Source: an uncultured Alphaproteobacteria bacterium
GTDB lineage: Bacteria > Pseudomonadota > Alphaproteobacteria > Micropepsales > Micropepsaceae
DNA length: 45,176 bases
Assembly (NCBI GenBank): GCA_903862715.1
Contig: CAIOYY010000072.1
Span: 1-45,176, forward strand
Reading direction: 5' to 3'
Both the position numbers and the translations under genes were made by a program. This document shows, piece by piece, positions 1-7,150 of this stretch. The first letter of the stretch is position 1; every line of letters starts with the position of its first letter. The notes beneath the pieces were generated by a model. It was not told where the DNA came from. It ran no database searches and saw only the letters and a program-made list of their open reading frames with translations.

Positions 1-590
1 AGTTCGAGTACCGCCGCGGCTACAAGTTCTCGACCTACGCGACGTGGTGGATCCGTCAGGCGATCACCCGCGCCATCGCGGACCAGGCGCGGACCATCCG
101 CATCCCCGTCCACATGATCGAGACGATCAACAAGCTCATCCGCACGAGCCGCTACCTCGTGCAGGAGCTTGGTCGCGAGCCGCAGCCCGAAGAAATCGCC
201 GAGAAGATGGAGCTTCCGATCGAGAAGGTCCGCAAGGTCCTGAAGATCGCGAAGGAGCCGATCTCGCTCGAGACGCCGATCGGCGAGGACGAGGACAGCT
301 CGCTGGGCGACTTCATCGAGGACAAGAACGCGATCCTTCCCGTCGATGCCGCGATCCAGTCGAATTTGCGCGAAACCACGACGCGCGTTCTGGCGACGCT
401 TACCCCGCGCGAAGAACGCGTGCTGCGCATGCGCTTCGGCATCGGCATGAACACCGATCACACCTTGGAAGAAGTTGGCCAGCAATTCTCGGTCACGCGC
501 GAACGCATTCGTCAGATCGAGGCGAAGGCGCTGCGCAAGCTCAAACACCCGAGCCGCTCGCGCAAACTCCGCTCCTTCCTCGACAATTAA
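1..590 (+). CDS. rpoD: RNA polymerase primary sigma factor RpoD, C-terminal part
   Basis: Housekeeping sigma-70 factor that directs RNA polymerase to -10/-35 promoters. The gene is cut by the left window edge; the reading frame runs from base 3 to the TAA at 588-590 (195 residues). Visible parts are the end of region 2 ([19 protein letters not shown], promoter melting and -10 contact), region 3 (starting around [14 protein letters not shown]) and region 4 with its helix-turn-helix ([20 protein letters not shown]), ending in the usual RpoD tail [10 protein letters not shown]. The sequence is typical of group 1 sigma factors and I see no damage. An ATG at 114 lies inside region 3 and is not a start. 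A strong hairpin terminator follows. Confidence 0.97.
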   Translation, partial: FEYRRGYKFSTYATWWIRQAITRAIADQARTIRIPVHMIETINKLIRTSRYLVQELGREPQPEEIAEKMELPIEKVRKVLKIAKEPISLETPIGEDEDSSLGDFIEDKNAILPVDAAIQSNLRETTTRVLATLTPREERVLRMRFGIGMNTDHTLEEVGQQFSVTRERIRQIEAKALRKLKHPSRSRKLRSFLDN

Positions 591-612
591 TCGCTCGGTT
601 TACCCAGCAATC

Positions 613-639
613 AAAAGGCCCGGCATGTCCGGGCCTTTT
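613..639 (+). terminator. Rho-independent terminator of rpoD
   Basis: A perfect 11-bp stem (AAAAGGCCCGG at 613-623, CCGGGCCTTTT at 629-639) closes a 5-nt loop and continues into T residues. It begins 22 bases after the rpoD stop codon, the expected place for its terminator. The A/T symmetry means it could also stop transcription on the other strand. Confidence 0.9.
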
Positions 640-674
640 TGTTTGGCGCAATCTGCACAGCGCTATCCTTATCG

Positions 675-713
675 CCTCCCCCTTGTGGGGAGGCCGGAGC
701 GCGTTCGCGCTCC
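675..713. repeat. Double-hairpin intergenic palindrome
   Basis: Two adjacent hairpins. CCTCCCC at 675-681 pairs with GGGGAGG at 687-693. GGAGCGCG at 696-703 pairs with CGCGCTCC at 706-713. This layout is typical of dispersed structured intergenic elements in alphaproteobacterial genomes. Its copy number cannot be judged from one window. Confidence 0.6.
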
Positions 714-861
714 AGGTGGGGGTAATTCAGGACGCCCATAAAACCGGGTGGGGAAAGGGACATTCCACAAATGTCATCCCCGGCGAGCCGCGCAGAAACC
801 CGCGTCTCGCGGGTGAAGGCGGGCGAGGGACGAGAACCTAGTTGGGCGACAGGTATTTCCT

Positions 862-911
862 CCTTACCCCTTGAGGGGGAAGGTGCCCCGGATTTCATCC
901 GGGGCGTAAGG
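862..911. repeat. CTTAC/GTAAG-bounded multi-hairpin element
   Basis: CCTTAC at 862-867 pairs with GTAAGG at 906-911 and encloses a perfect 9-bp hairpin (GCCCCGGAT at 885-893 with ATCCGGGGC at 897-905). The element lies downstream of the glycosylase gene. A similarly bounded element occurs at 9099-9135. Confidence 0.6.
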
Positions 912-943
912 GGGGTGACCTTCGTTCCGAGCCAGGACATCGC

Positions 944-1441
944 TCAAAGCCCCAATCCTTCCCGCCATGCGTTCAATTTCTGTTCGAAGCTCCGCGCCGC
1001 ATGGGCCGGGCTCGTCGAGGGCAATGACGTAACCACGACATTCGGCGGACAGAACGCCGCCGCATATTTCCGGAAACTCGCGGCGGCCTTGCCGCCATTC
1101 AAACCGACCCGCGCGATATGCGGATGGCCTTTAAAAAACGCCGCAAAATCATTCGGCATTTCGGTCGTGATGTTGGAATCGAGACTGCCTTGCCGGACGC
1201 AGGATTGCAGCACGTCCCACAGCGCGATGCCGCGCGCATTTAAGATCCGCACACGCTCGTCATAGGGCTTCTCTAACCCGGCGCCGAACAATTCGCCCAT
1301 GATGCGCCAGAAGGCGTTGCGCTTATGGGCGTAATATTGACCGGCTTTCAGGGAGGCTTCCCCCGGCATGCTGCCAAGGATCAGCACGCGCGAATCCGGC
1401 GCGGCGATGGGCGGAAAACTTTCGATGCGGGGCGGCGTCAT
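944..1441 (-). CDS. DNA-deoxyinosine (hypoxanthine) glycosylase, UDG family 6
   Basis: Base-excision repair glycosylase of the uracil-DNA glycosylase superfamily, family 6, whose members remove hypoxanthine (deaminated adenine) from DNA. In the 165-residue product, GSMPGEASL (residues 23-31) is the family motif I, and YYAHKRNAFW follows at 36-45; the Asn of RNAFW is, as I recall, the catalytic residue of this family. A late motif, LPSTSPAHA, corresponds to the second catalytic loop. I chose the ATG at 1441 over an in-frame TTG at 1468 because the family begins close to this point and the extra nine residues overlap the spacer after the neighbour's terminator. It stands alone, convergent with rpoD. 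Confidence 0.85.
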   Translation of the reverse strand: MTPPRIESFPPIAAPDSRVLILGSMPGEASLKAGQYYAHKRNAFWRIMGELFGAGLEKPYDERVRILNARGIALWDVLQSCVRQGSLDSNITTEMPNDFAAFFKGHPHIARVGLNGGKAAASFRKYAAAFCPPNVVVTSLPSTSPAHAARSFEQKLNAWREGLGL

Positions 1442-1473
1442 GGCGCTTGATGCCGCGCGTGCGCCCAAAAGAA

Positions 1474-1506
1474 AAGGCGCGCGGGTATTTTCACCCCGCG
1501 CGCCTT
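1474..1506 (-). terminator. Hairpin terminator after the small exported protein gene
   Basis: A 12-bp perfect stem (1474-1485 with 1495-1506, AAGGCGCGCGGG and its complement) with a 9-nt loop. Read on the minus strand it follows the stop of the 1523-1882 gene by 16 bases and runs into CTTTTCTTTTG, so it fits a Rho-independent terminator for that gene. It separates that gene from the glycosylase gene. Confidence 0.8.
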
Positions 1507-1522
1507 GAACCTTAAACGATGC

Positions 1523-1882
1523 TTAGCACCAGCCGACGCCATAGGGGCCGTAGCAATAGGCCTTGGGCGCCGAGCTCTGAAGCTCGTTGATCTGGCTCGT
1601 GATGGCCGGATCGCCGTCTGCATATTCCGTGGCATGCGACAGCATGGATTCCATCGTCGGAAGCGACGCCGCGGCCGGCGCGCTTTCATTGCTCACTTCC
1701 TTCGCGATCTTCGCCGCGGCGAGCATCAGGATCGGGTCCTGACGCGCTTCACCGTAACGGGCGAGTGTCGCGGCCAGTTGAATCTGTTCCAGCGCGGCGG
1801 GGGTTGTCGTCTGATTCTGGGCAAGGGCCGGAACGCTGATGGCGAGAGCCATCGCAGCTACGGTAAGGAGTCTGGAGGCCAT
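1523..1882 (-). CDS. Small exported protein of unknown function
   Basis: 119 residues beginning with a clear Sec signal peptide (MASRLLTVAAMALAISVPALAQ, cleavage expected after ALA at about residue 21). The mature part is Ala-rich and probably helical, and ends in an aromatic, Cys-containing tail (AYCYGPYGVGWC) that could form a disulfide in the periplasm. I recognise no domain. The ATG at 1882 has a reasonable ribosome binding site (AGAGG about 6 bases upstream). It is monocistronic, bounded by its own terminator, and faces away from the TetR gene across a 501-base gap. The signal peptide and start are well supported; the function is unknown. Confidence 0.75.
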   Translation of the reverse strand: MASRLLTVAAMALAISVPALAQNQTTTPAALEQIQLAATLARYGEARQDPILMLAAAKIAKEVSNESAPAAASLPTMESMLSHATEYADGDPAITSQINELQSSAPKAYCYGPYGVGWC

Positions 1883-2383
1883 GGGGGGCCTCTTTCAGGA
1901 ATGAACGCGCGCCATTAATGCGCAAGCTTAAGCCCGGGCTCAAGCCTCACGGCGTGGAATTTTCAGCGATAACGGCACTCTTTCGCAAAGTGTTGCAGAC
2001 TTTGTCCCCAAACGGGGGATGTCGCAGCGCTGATTCAGGATACGCGCCGAACTTGCCCCCCGTGAAGCCGGGGGGCAAAGCGTCTCTTCGCATCGGGCCG
2101 TCCGCGGCGCGGACACTTGATCTTTTCGAAGGCATGACGCTGACTTCCCTATGGTCGGCCCGGCGCGCGCGCCACCCGCTTTCTCTTTTCTCTTTCTCCA
2201 AAACATACCAGGCGGTCGGTTTTTCCGTGCCGGTGGCGCCTTCTTTTTGCGCGCGCCTCTTCGTCAAAATTTGCATCCGATTCAACGGCGTAATGACGCT
2301 CTCGTTCCGCGTGGCCAAATCATCGCCGCGAAAAAACATACCGACCGGTCAGTATGTTTTGCGGGTTCCGAAAGATCAACGAC
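1883..2383. other. Long divergent intergenic region
   Basis: 501 bases between the exported-protein gene and the TetR gene, which are transcribed divergently. It contains a GC-rich hairpin at about 2053-2078 (TTGCCCCCC against GGGGGGCAA, no T tract) and the 28-bp TetR-type palindrome at 2333-2360. Long open frames cross it on both strands (for example 1947-2339 minus), but their translations resemble no family and lack convincing start signals. I see no RNA gene. It presumably carries both promoters. Confidence 0.55.
2333..2360. promoter_or_regulatory. Palindromic operator upstream of the TetR gene
   Basis: A 28-bp inverted repeat centred between 2346 and 2347: core GACCGGTC flanked by AAAACATAC and GTATGTTTT, with a single mismatched pair (2342/2351). 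It ends 23 bases before the chosen TetR start, where a repressor would block RNA polymerase. Length and symmetry match operators of TetR-family proteins, some of which bind about 28 bp as two dimers. Autoregulation is inferred, not shown. Confidence 0.75.
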
Positions 2384-2992
2384 ATGTCACCCAAAGGCGA
2401 AACGACCCGTGTCCTCCTCCTCGACGCGGCGGAGCAGGCCATTCTGCAAACAGGTTTTTGCGGCCTCGCTTTGCCGTCGCTTCTAAAACTCTGCGGCCTC
2501 AGCAAGGGCGCGTTCTTCCATCACTTCACGGGCAGGAACGCGCTCGGTCTTGCACTTCTCGAACGTCATGCGGCGCGCGAGCTTCGCCTGTTGGCTGCAT
2601 TCCAGGAACGCGCCGCGCGCAAGACCGCGGATCCCGTGCAGCGCCTTCTTTTTTATCTCGGCGATATCGAAACCAATATCTGTGCAGACGGAGCATCGCT
2701 GATCGTGCATTTCGCGGCGGAGCGCGCGGGCCTCGATGCGGCGACGCGCCGTCTTCTGGCGAAAAGTCTGTTACTTCTTCACGCGCAGCACGCGCGCATG
2801 TTCGCGGCTGCATTGCCGCATGTCAACACATCAACGAAAATATCGGCGGAAGATCTCTCAGCCATGCTGATGACGCTGCGCGAAGGCGGGCACGTTCCTG
2901 CCTCTGCCGGAATTGCGTCCCATCCCCTCGCTACCTTCCGCATCTATGTGGAGGCCATCTTCGCCCCGGCCGACAAGGACCCGACACATTAA
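2384..2992 (+). CDS. TetR/AcrR-family transcriptional regulator
   Basis: 202-residue one-component regulator. The N-terminal TetR DNA-binding domain covers about residues 5-55, with the helix-turn-helix near residues 32-48 (SLLKLCGLSKGAFFHHF). The rest is a helical ligand-binding and dimerisation domain with no family I can name. I chose the ATG at 2384 because the domain starts right after it; an in-frame ATG at 2354 would start inside the operator palindrome. No target gene is adjacent: the divergent neighbour encodes a small exported protein 500 bases away and the downstream gene is convergent. The ligand is unknown. Autorepression through 2333-2360 is the simplest reading. Confidence 0.88.
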   Translation: MSPKGETTRVLLLDAAEQAILQTGFCGLALPSLLKLCGLSKGAFFHHFTGRNALGLALLERHAARELRLLAAFQERAARKTADPVQRLLFYLGDIETNICADGASLIVHFAAERAGLDAATRRLLAKSLLLLHAQHARMFAAALPHVNTSTKISAEDLSAMLMTLREGGHVPASAGIASHPLATFRIYVEAIFAPADKDPTH

Positions 2993-3000
2993 GTCGCTGG

Positions 3001-3333
3001 TTACGGCCGCACCATCTCCACATGCAGCGTTTGCGTCTCCAGCGGCGCAATGGTGAGGCGCTGTTCGAAATCAGCGAAGCCGTCCTTCTTCAGAACAATC
3101 ACGCGTTCGCCCGAATCAACCGTAACGATTTCCGGCGTCGTTCCGGAAAGTTCGCCATCGACATAAATTTGTGCGCCGTCAGCGCCCGTCGTTTCAATGT
3201 CGATACGTCCCATCGGGGGCGGCAGTGCGGGCGAGAAGGGAAGGCCATCTTCCTCGGCCGCGCCCAGTGCGCCGAACAAAAATGCGCCGAGAAGCACGCG
3301 CGAGGCGAACACGCGCAGGGAGGAGGCCGTCAT
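3001..3333 (-). CDS. Exported PEGA-domain protein
   Basis: 110 residues with an N-terminal signal sequence (hydrophobic stretch RVLLGAFLFGALGAA, roughly residues 6-21), a short Pro-rich spacer and one PEGA-type beta domain. Typical PEGA features are visible: IDIETTGADGAQIYVDGE, then GTTPEIVTVDSGERVI and KKDGFADFEQRLTI. Such domains bind surfaces or partners outside the cytoplasm and have no enzymatic activity. I chose the ATG at 3333, directly before the signal peptide; a longer frame to 3435 adds residues that would bury it. The gene is convergent with the TetR gene, only 8 bases apart. Confidence 0.75.
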   Translation of the reverse strand: MTASSLRVFASRVLLGAFLFGALGAAEEDGLPFSPALPPPMGRIDIETTGADGAQIYVDGELSGTTPEIVTVDSGERVIVLKKDGFADFEQRLTIAPLETQTLHVEMVRP

Positions 3334-3513
3334 TTGTGGTCTTTCGAAATGGCAACGGCGACAGATTAGCGCGAAATCCCCACCCTTGCGAATGTCTCTG
3401 CCCGCCTGCGGCGATGGATCATCCTGAATATCCAAACAATAGACAGGGAGGGCCTGGAATGTTACCCCGCTGGAGTATTGCGTTCCGCCACGGTTCGAAC
3501 AGGGAACTTTTCC

Positions 3514-3705
3514 ATGCCGGGCTTACAGAAATTGTGCCTCCTGATTCTTGCCACATCGCTGTCGGGTTGCGTTGTGGCTTCGGCGGTCGGCACGACGGTA
3601 AGCGCGGCCGGCTCTGTTATTTCCACCACGGCGGAGGTGACCGGCGATGTCATCGGCGGGGCGGCACGCACCGTCACCGGTGGCGGCGACGAAGAGGAAG
3701 ATTAG
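3514..3705 (+). CDS. Small lipoprotein of unknown function
   Basis: 63 residues with a lipoprotein signal: hydrophobic segment followed by the lipobox LSGC (lipidated Cys about residue 19). The mature part is low-complexity, rich in Val, Ala, Thr, Ser and Gly, and ends in the acidic tail DEEED. Similar tiny lipoproteins are frequent in alphaproteobacteria but have no known function. I chose the ATG at 3514 because it directly precedes the signal peptide; an in-frame start at 3478 would add twelve residues. It precedes the carbonic anhydrase gene by 24 bases on the same strand and may be cotranscribed with it. Confidence 0.65.
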   Translation: MPGLQKLCLLILATSLSGCVVASAVGTTVSAAGSVISTTAEVTGDVIGGAARTVTGGGDEEED

Positions 3706-3729
3706 CTCGGAACTATCGGGAAACAGATT

Positions 3730-4335
3730 TTGGATTCTTTGATCGACGGATATCGCAGATTTCGCGCGCGCCGCTGGCCCGCCGAGCGCCAGCTTTATGA
3801 ATCGCTTGCCGAAAACCAGAAGCCGAAAACCTTCGTCATTTCCTGCTGTGACAGCCGCGTGGATCCCGCGACGATTTTCAATGCGCGTCCGGGCGAATTA
3901 TTCGTCGCCCGCAACGTCGCCAATCTGGTTCCGCCTTTTGAACAATCGGGTTCCTATCACGGCACCTCCGCCGCGATTGAATTCGCCGTCACTGCCGTAC
4001 AGGTCGAACGGATACTGGTTCTCGGCCATGCACGCTGCGGTGGGGTTGCGGCGGCGTTGAGCAAAAGCGATCTGACGCCGGGCTCGTTTCTTTCCGAATG
4101 GATCAAGCTCCTCGACACGGCGCTCGTCCGTTGCGAGAACATCACCGAAGACCGCCACACGGAGGTCGAACGCGAATCGGTGCGTCTGTCGCTGGAACGT
4201 CTGCGTGCGTTTCCGTTTGTCGCGGAGGCCATTCGTACACGCGGCCTGCAATTACAGGGCGCGCATTTCGGTATTATCGACGGCAAGCTCGAATGGCTCG
4301 ATCCCGTCAGCGGTCGTTTCGAAGTGGTGGACTGA
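3730..4335 (+). CDS. Beta-class carbonic anhydrase
   Basis: Zinc enzyme that interconverts CO2 and bicarbonate in the cytoplasm, feeding carboxylases and pH balance. The 201-residue product has all beta-class signatures: CCDSR (Cys39 as zinc ligand, Asp41-Arg43 as the catalytic dyad) and GHARCGG (His100 and Cys103 as zinc ligands). Length is normal. The start is a TTG at 3730; the family usually opens with a sequence like MDxLIxGYRRF, which is exactly what follows, and no ATG lies nearby. A GGGAAA motif sits about 8 bases upstream. The convergent neighbour ends 3 bases downstream. Confidence 0.93.
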   Translation: MDSLIDGYRRFRARRWPAERQLYESLAENQKPKTFVISCCDSRVDPATIFNARPGELFVARNVANLVPPFEQSGSYHGTSAAIEFAVTAVQVERILVLGHARCGGVAAALSKSDLTPGSFLSEWIKLLDTALVRCENITEDRHTEVERESVRLSLERLRAFPFVAEAIRTRGLQLQGAHFGIIDGKLEWLDPVSGRFEVVD

Positions 4336-4338
4336 ACG

Positions 4339-4866
4339 TCAAGCCGGAACCTGGCCGAAGCCGTGACGACGCTTGGGCGCGGCCTCATTCACCGTCGCAT
4401 GTTTGAACCATGCCACGCGCAATTGCTGGCCGTTCGGCATATAGCCCATGAATATAAGTCCGACGGGCCAGAAGACGCTCGGCATATGGCGCGCGAGCAG
4501 ACGCGATTCGATGATTGCTCCCATACCCATCACCTTTTCGTTCGGGTTCTCCAGCGACCATTTCTGCAAATGGGCGAAGCTCTCCTCCGTAACCTGAAGG
4601 CTGAAGGGCTCTCGCCGCATGCTGCGCGCGGCGGCACAGCGGTAGAGGGCAAGCCTGCAGCGCAGATGCGTTAACTCCTGCACCACGGCGGTCGACACGG
4701 CGATGACCTCGTCCCCGCGATACACGAGCCCGCATAATTCCCGGGCGCGCTTCTGGGGATCGAGGCCCTGCGGCAAAAGATTCTGCGCCTCCCAGAAGGC
4801 GATGGCGTCCGCTTCCAGCTTAGGATCGTTCTTGCGCCAAGCTGGCACGAATACGGAATCAGACAC
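4339..4866 (-). CDS. Conserved hypothetical protein behind gloB
   Basis: 175 residues, cytoplasmic, no signal peptide or membrane segment. The layout (FVPAWRKNDPKLEADAIAFW, later LVYRGDEVIAVSTAVV) faintly recalls a GNAT-like acyltransferase fold, but I see no clear acetyl-CoA loop and do not assign a function. Start is GTG at 4866 with a good ribosome binding site, AAGGGA, placed inside the last codons of gloB. The gap to gloB is only 5 bases, so the two are almost certainly one operon and translationally coupled. It converges on the carbonic anhydrase gene. Confidence 0.6.
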   Translation of the reverse strand: MSDSVFVPAWRKNDPKLEADAIAFWEAQNLLPQGLDPQKRARELCGLVYRGDEVIAVSTAVVQELTHLRCRLALYRCAAARSMRREPFSLQVTEESFAHLQKWSLENPNEKVMGMGAIIESRLLARHMPSVFWPVGLIFMGYMPNGQQLRVAWFKHATVNEAAPKRRHGFGQVPA

Positions 4867-4871
4867 GTCGA

Positions 4872-5648
4872 TTATCCCTTGAAAACGTCTTTGCGCCGTC
4901 TCGCTTCGGCGAACACTTCGACATCGGGCGCGTTTTCGAGCCCCAGCGTCTGCCGTATTTCCCTTGAGGTCGCGCGCAAGAACGGATTGGTCAATTTCTC
5001 GTCGCCGATATTCGACGGAAGCGTGGGGAGCCCTTTCGCGCGCGTTGCAAGAACCTCTTCCATACGTGTCTGCAGCCTTTTGTTGTTCGGTTCGATGCTG
5101 AGCGCGAAACGACCATTGGATTCCGTATATTCATGCGCGCAGTACACCCGAGTGGCGTCGGGCAGCTTCGCAAGCTTCGAAAGGCTGTTCCACATCATCG
5201 GCGGGTCGCCCTCGAACAGGCGCCCGCACCCCATGGCGAACAGCGTATCGCCTGGAAAAAGCGCCTCATCATCGGCGAACCAGAAGGCGATGTGCCCGCT
5301 GGTATGAGCGGGAATTTCAAACACCCGCGCTTTGTGATGGCCAAGCGTGTAGACGTCGCCTTCGTTGACGCCGACATCCATCCCTGGAATGCGCGCCGCG
5401 TCCTTGGCCGGTCCTACAATCGTAAGGCCGAAGGCCTGCTTCAACTCAAGATTGCCGCCGACATGATCAGGGTGATGATGAGTGTTGAGAATATGCGTGG
5501 GGGTGAGGCCATTTTGGCGAAGTGCTTCGCGCACCGGCTCGGCTTCGGAAGGGTCGATAATCGCGCAGATACCGTCCTCGCGGTCATAGGCGATCCAGGC
5601 ATAATTGTCGCGCAGGCAGGGTACGGGGTCGATGGTCAGTTGGGGCAT
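4872..5648 (-). CDS. gloB: Hydroxyacylglutathione hydrolase (glyoxalase II)
   Basis: Metallo-beta-lactamase-fold hydrolase that splits S-lactoylglutathione to D-lactate and glutathione, the second step of methylglyoxal detoxification. The 258-residue product carries the binuclear metal motif THHHPDH at residues 56-62, a later GHTSGH-type site (HTSGHIAF) and the C-terminal glyoxalase II domain (NPFLR near the end). The real start is the ATG at 5648 (MPQLTIDPVPCLRDNY); the open frame continues upstream to 5744 with non-family sequence. First gene of a two-gene operon with the hypothetical protein, divergent from a methyltransferase 130 bases away. Confidence 0.95.
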   Translation of the reverse strand: MPQLTIDPVPCLRDNYAWIAYDREDGICAIIDPSEAEPVREALRQNGLTPTHILNTHHHPDHVGGNLELKQAFGLTIVGPAKDAARIPGMDVGVNEGDVYTLGHHKARVFEIPAHTSGHIAFWFADDEALFPGDTLFAMGCGRLFEGDPPMMWNSLSKLAKLPDATRVYCAHEYTESNGRFALSIEPNNKRLQTRMEEVLATRAKGLPTLPSNIGDEKLTNPFLRATSREIRQTLGLENAPDVEVFAEARRRKDVFKG

Positions 5649-5778
5649 CGGGGCTCTTATGTTCGGGGCGGTTTTCCCGATCTTAGCAGGTGCCGCCCGC
5701 CCCTTGAACCGGCAGATACCGCCTATAAGGCGCCGCGCGCTCATTGAACGTTAACGCCGCTAAGGCTACGCATTTGGC

Positions 5779-6492
5779 ATGCCGGTCGATACAGCAGCCC
5801 TTACCCGCTTCTATGATTCGCCACGCGGCCAGGTCGCGCGCCGCTACATAGCGCAGCGGCTGAAATTTCATCTCACCCATCTGACCGGCCAAAATCTGCT
5901 CGGCGTCGGTTATGTCACGCCTTACCTGAGGGCCTTTCTCGATGAGGCCGCGCGCGTCGTTGCGGCGGAACCCTCGCTCGGTCCCCCGACCTGCTGGCCG
6001 AAGGAAGCCCGCGGCCTCTGTGCCTCGGTCGAGGACACGCTGCTGCCTTTTCACGATTCGTTTTTCGAGCATGTTCTTGTCGTGCATGGGTTGGAGAATG
6101 CCGATGGCAATCGCCGCTTCCTGCGCGAAATCTGGCGGGTGACGGCGGAAAACGGAAAAGTGACGCTGGTGGTGCCGAACCGCGTCAGTTTCTGGGCCCA
6201 GCTCGAACGCACGCCCTTCGGGTCCGGCCACCCTTTCAGCCGCGGGCAATTGCAGCATCTTCTTGAAAACACGATGTTCGAGATCGAACAATGGGACAGC
6301 GCGCTGTTCATCCCGCCTTTCGGCGGACGGGCGCCCAATCTCGGGCGCAATTTCGAAAATCTCGGTCATCGCTTCTGGCCGCGTTTTTCCGGCGTCCATA
6401 TCGTGACGGTGCGAAAAACGGTTTATGCCGTAACGCCGGTCGATGCGGTCCGCTCGCGGCGCATGCGCCTTGTCGTTGCGGGCGCGCGGTAG
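5779..6492 (+). CDS. Class I SAM-dependent methyltransferase-like protein
   Basis: 237-residue protein of an alphaproteobacterial methyltransferase family found divergent from gloB. Motif I is atypical: LLGVGYVTPYL (near residue 40) instead of an E/DxGxGxG loop. Later parts fit the fold: DTLLPFHDSFFEHVLVVHGLE (motifs II/III region), LREIWRVTAENGKVTLVVPN (motif IV and V region), then a C-terminal FSRGQLQHLL segment. Substrate unknown. Because the canonical Gly-rich loop is altered, SAM binding should not be taken for granted, though the alteration appears to be a family trait. It stands alone and converges on metW. Confidence 0.75.
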   Translation: MPVDTAALTRFYDSPRGQVARRYIAQRLKFHLTHLTGQNLLGVGYVTPYLRAFLDEAARVVAAEPSLGPPTCWPKEARGLCASVEDTLLPFHDSFFEHVLVVHGLENADGNRRFLREIWRVTAENGKVTLVVPNRVSFWAQLERTPFGSGHPFSRGQLQHLLENTMFEIEQWDSALFIPPFGGRAPNLGRNFENLGHRFWPRFSGVHIVTVRKTVYAVTPVDAVRSRRMRLVVAGAR

Positions 6493-6517
6493 AAACTCAG
6501 AAAACGCAAACGCTGCG

Positions 6518-7150
6518 CTAATTCTTTGCCATCAGGAAGATTGCGCCTTCGGCGAAAATATTCGCTTTCCAGGCTTCGGCGCGCAGGCTTCTCGTATGTC
6601 CGTCGCCGTCCAGCGTCTGCGCTTTTTCGATCCGTGCGCCCGATTTCTTGGCGAGCGCCAGAAAATCCGAAATCGTGCAGAGATGAATATTCGGTGTGTC
6701 GTACCAGGTGTGATCCAGCGCCCGCGTCACCGGCATGCGGCCTTTTAGAACAAGTGAGGCGCGTACGCGCCAATGGCCGAAATTCGGAAAGGAGACGATG
6801 CTGCGCTTGCCAATTCGCAACAGCTCGTTCAGCACATATTCCGGCTGCCACGTCGCCTGGATCGTCTGGCTTAAGATAACGATGTCGAAAATCCCGGAGG
6901 GGTATTCCGAAAGATCCGTGTCGGCGTCGCCCTGCACAACCGAAAGCCCGCGCGCGACGCATTGATTGACGTTGGTCTGAATAAGCTCAAGCCCGCGTCC
7001 GTCGACCTGCTTCACCTTGACGAGATATTCCAGCAGCGCGCCGTCGCCGCAGCCGATGTCGAGCACGCGCGTGCCTTCCGGAATCATGTCGGCAATCGCC
7101 GCAAGGTCCGGACGCAGATCGGCTCTGGAAGGAAGTCCTGCGCGTGTCAT
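6518..7150 (-). CDS. metW: Methionine biosynthesis protein MetW
   Basis: Methyltransferase-fold protein of 210 residues that works with MetX in homoserine acylation for methionine synthesis. Motif I is clear ([15 protein letters not shown] near residue 30), followed by DGRGLEL and [25 protein letters not shown], the MetW signature. Start ATG at 7150 overlaps the metX stop codon by four bases (ATGA), so metX and metW form one translationally coupled operon. No hairpin terminator is evident after the stop. MetW methyltransferase activity has not, to my knowledge, been firmly shown; its role is inferred from the strict link to metX. Confidence 0.95.
   Translation of the reverse strand: MTRAGLPSRADLRPDLAAIADMIPEGTRVLDIGCGDGALLEYLVKVKQVDGRGLELIQTNVNQCVARGLSVVQGDADTDLSEYPSGIFDIVILSQTIQATWQPEYVLNELLRIGKRSIVSFPNFGHWRVRASLVLKGRMPVTRALDHTWYDTPNIHLCTISDFLALAKKSGARIEKAQTLDGDGHTRSLRAEAWKANIFAEGAIFLMAKN

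Larger units (their letters stand above)
591..943. other. Intergenic region with terminator and palindromic repeats
   Basis: 353 bases between rpoD and the convergent glycosylase gene. It holds the rpoD terminator (613-639) and two multi-hairpin GC-rich elements (675-713 and 862-911). Between them, about 771-840, lies a stretch of the type TCATCCCCGGCGAGCCGCGC, which resembles dispersed intergenic repeats common in alphaproteobacteria. Open frames crossing it are rich in Arg, Pro and Gly and look like no protein family, so I read the region as non-coding. Confidence 0.7.

Noticed and set aside
1947..2339. Minus-strand frame starting inside the TetR operator, a possible TetR target
   Set aside because: Its ATG lies in the palindrome, which was tempting, but the translation is basic and low-complexity and crosses a GC hairpin; no family or ribosome binding site.
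1918..3369. 483-residue open frame on the plus strand
   Set aside because: Runs through the intergenic region, the TetR gene in another frame and the PEGA gene in antisense; Arg- and Pro-rich with no domain.
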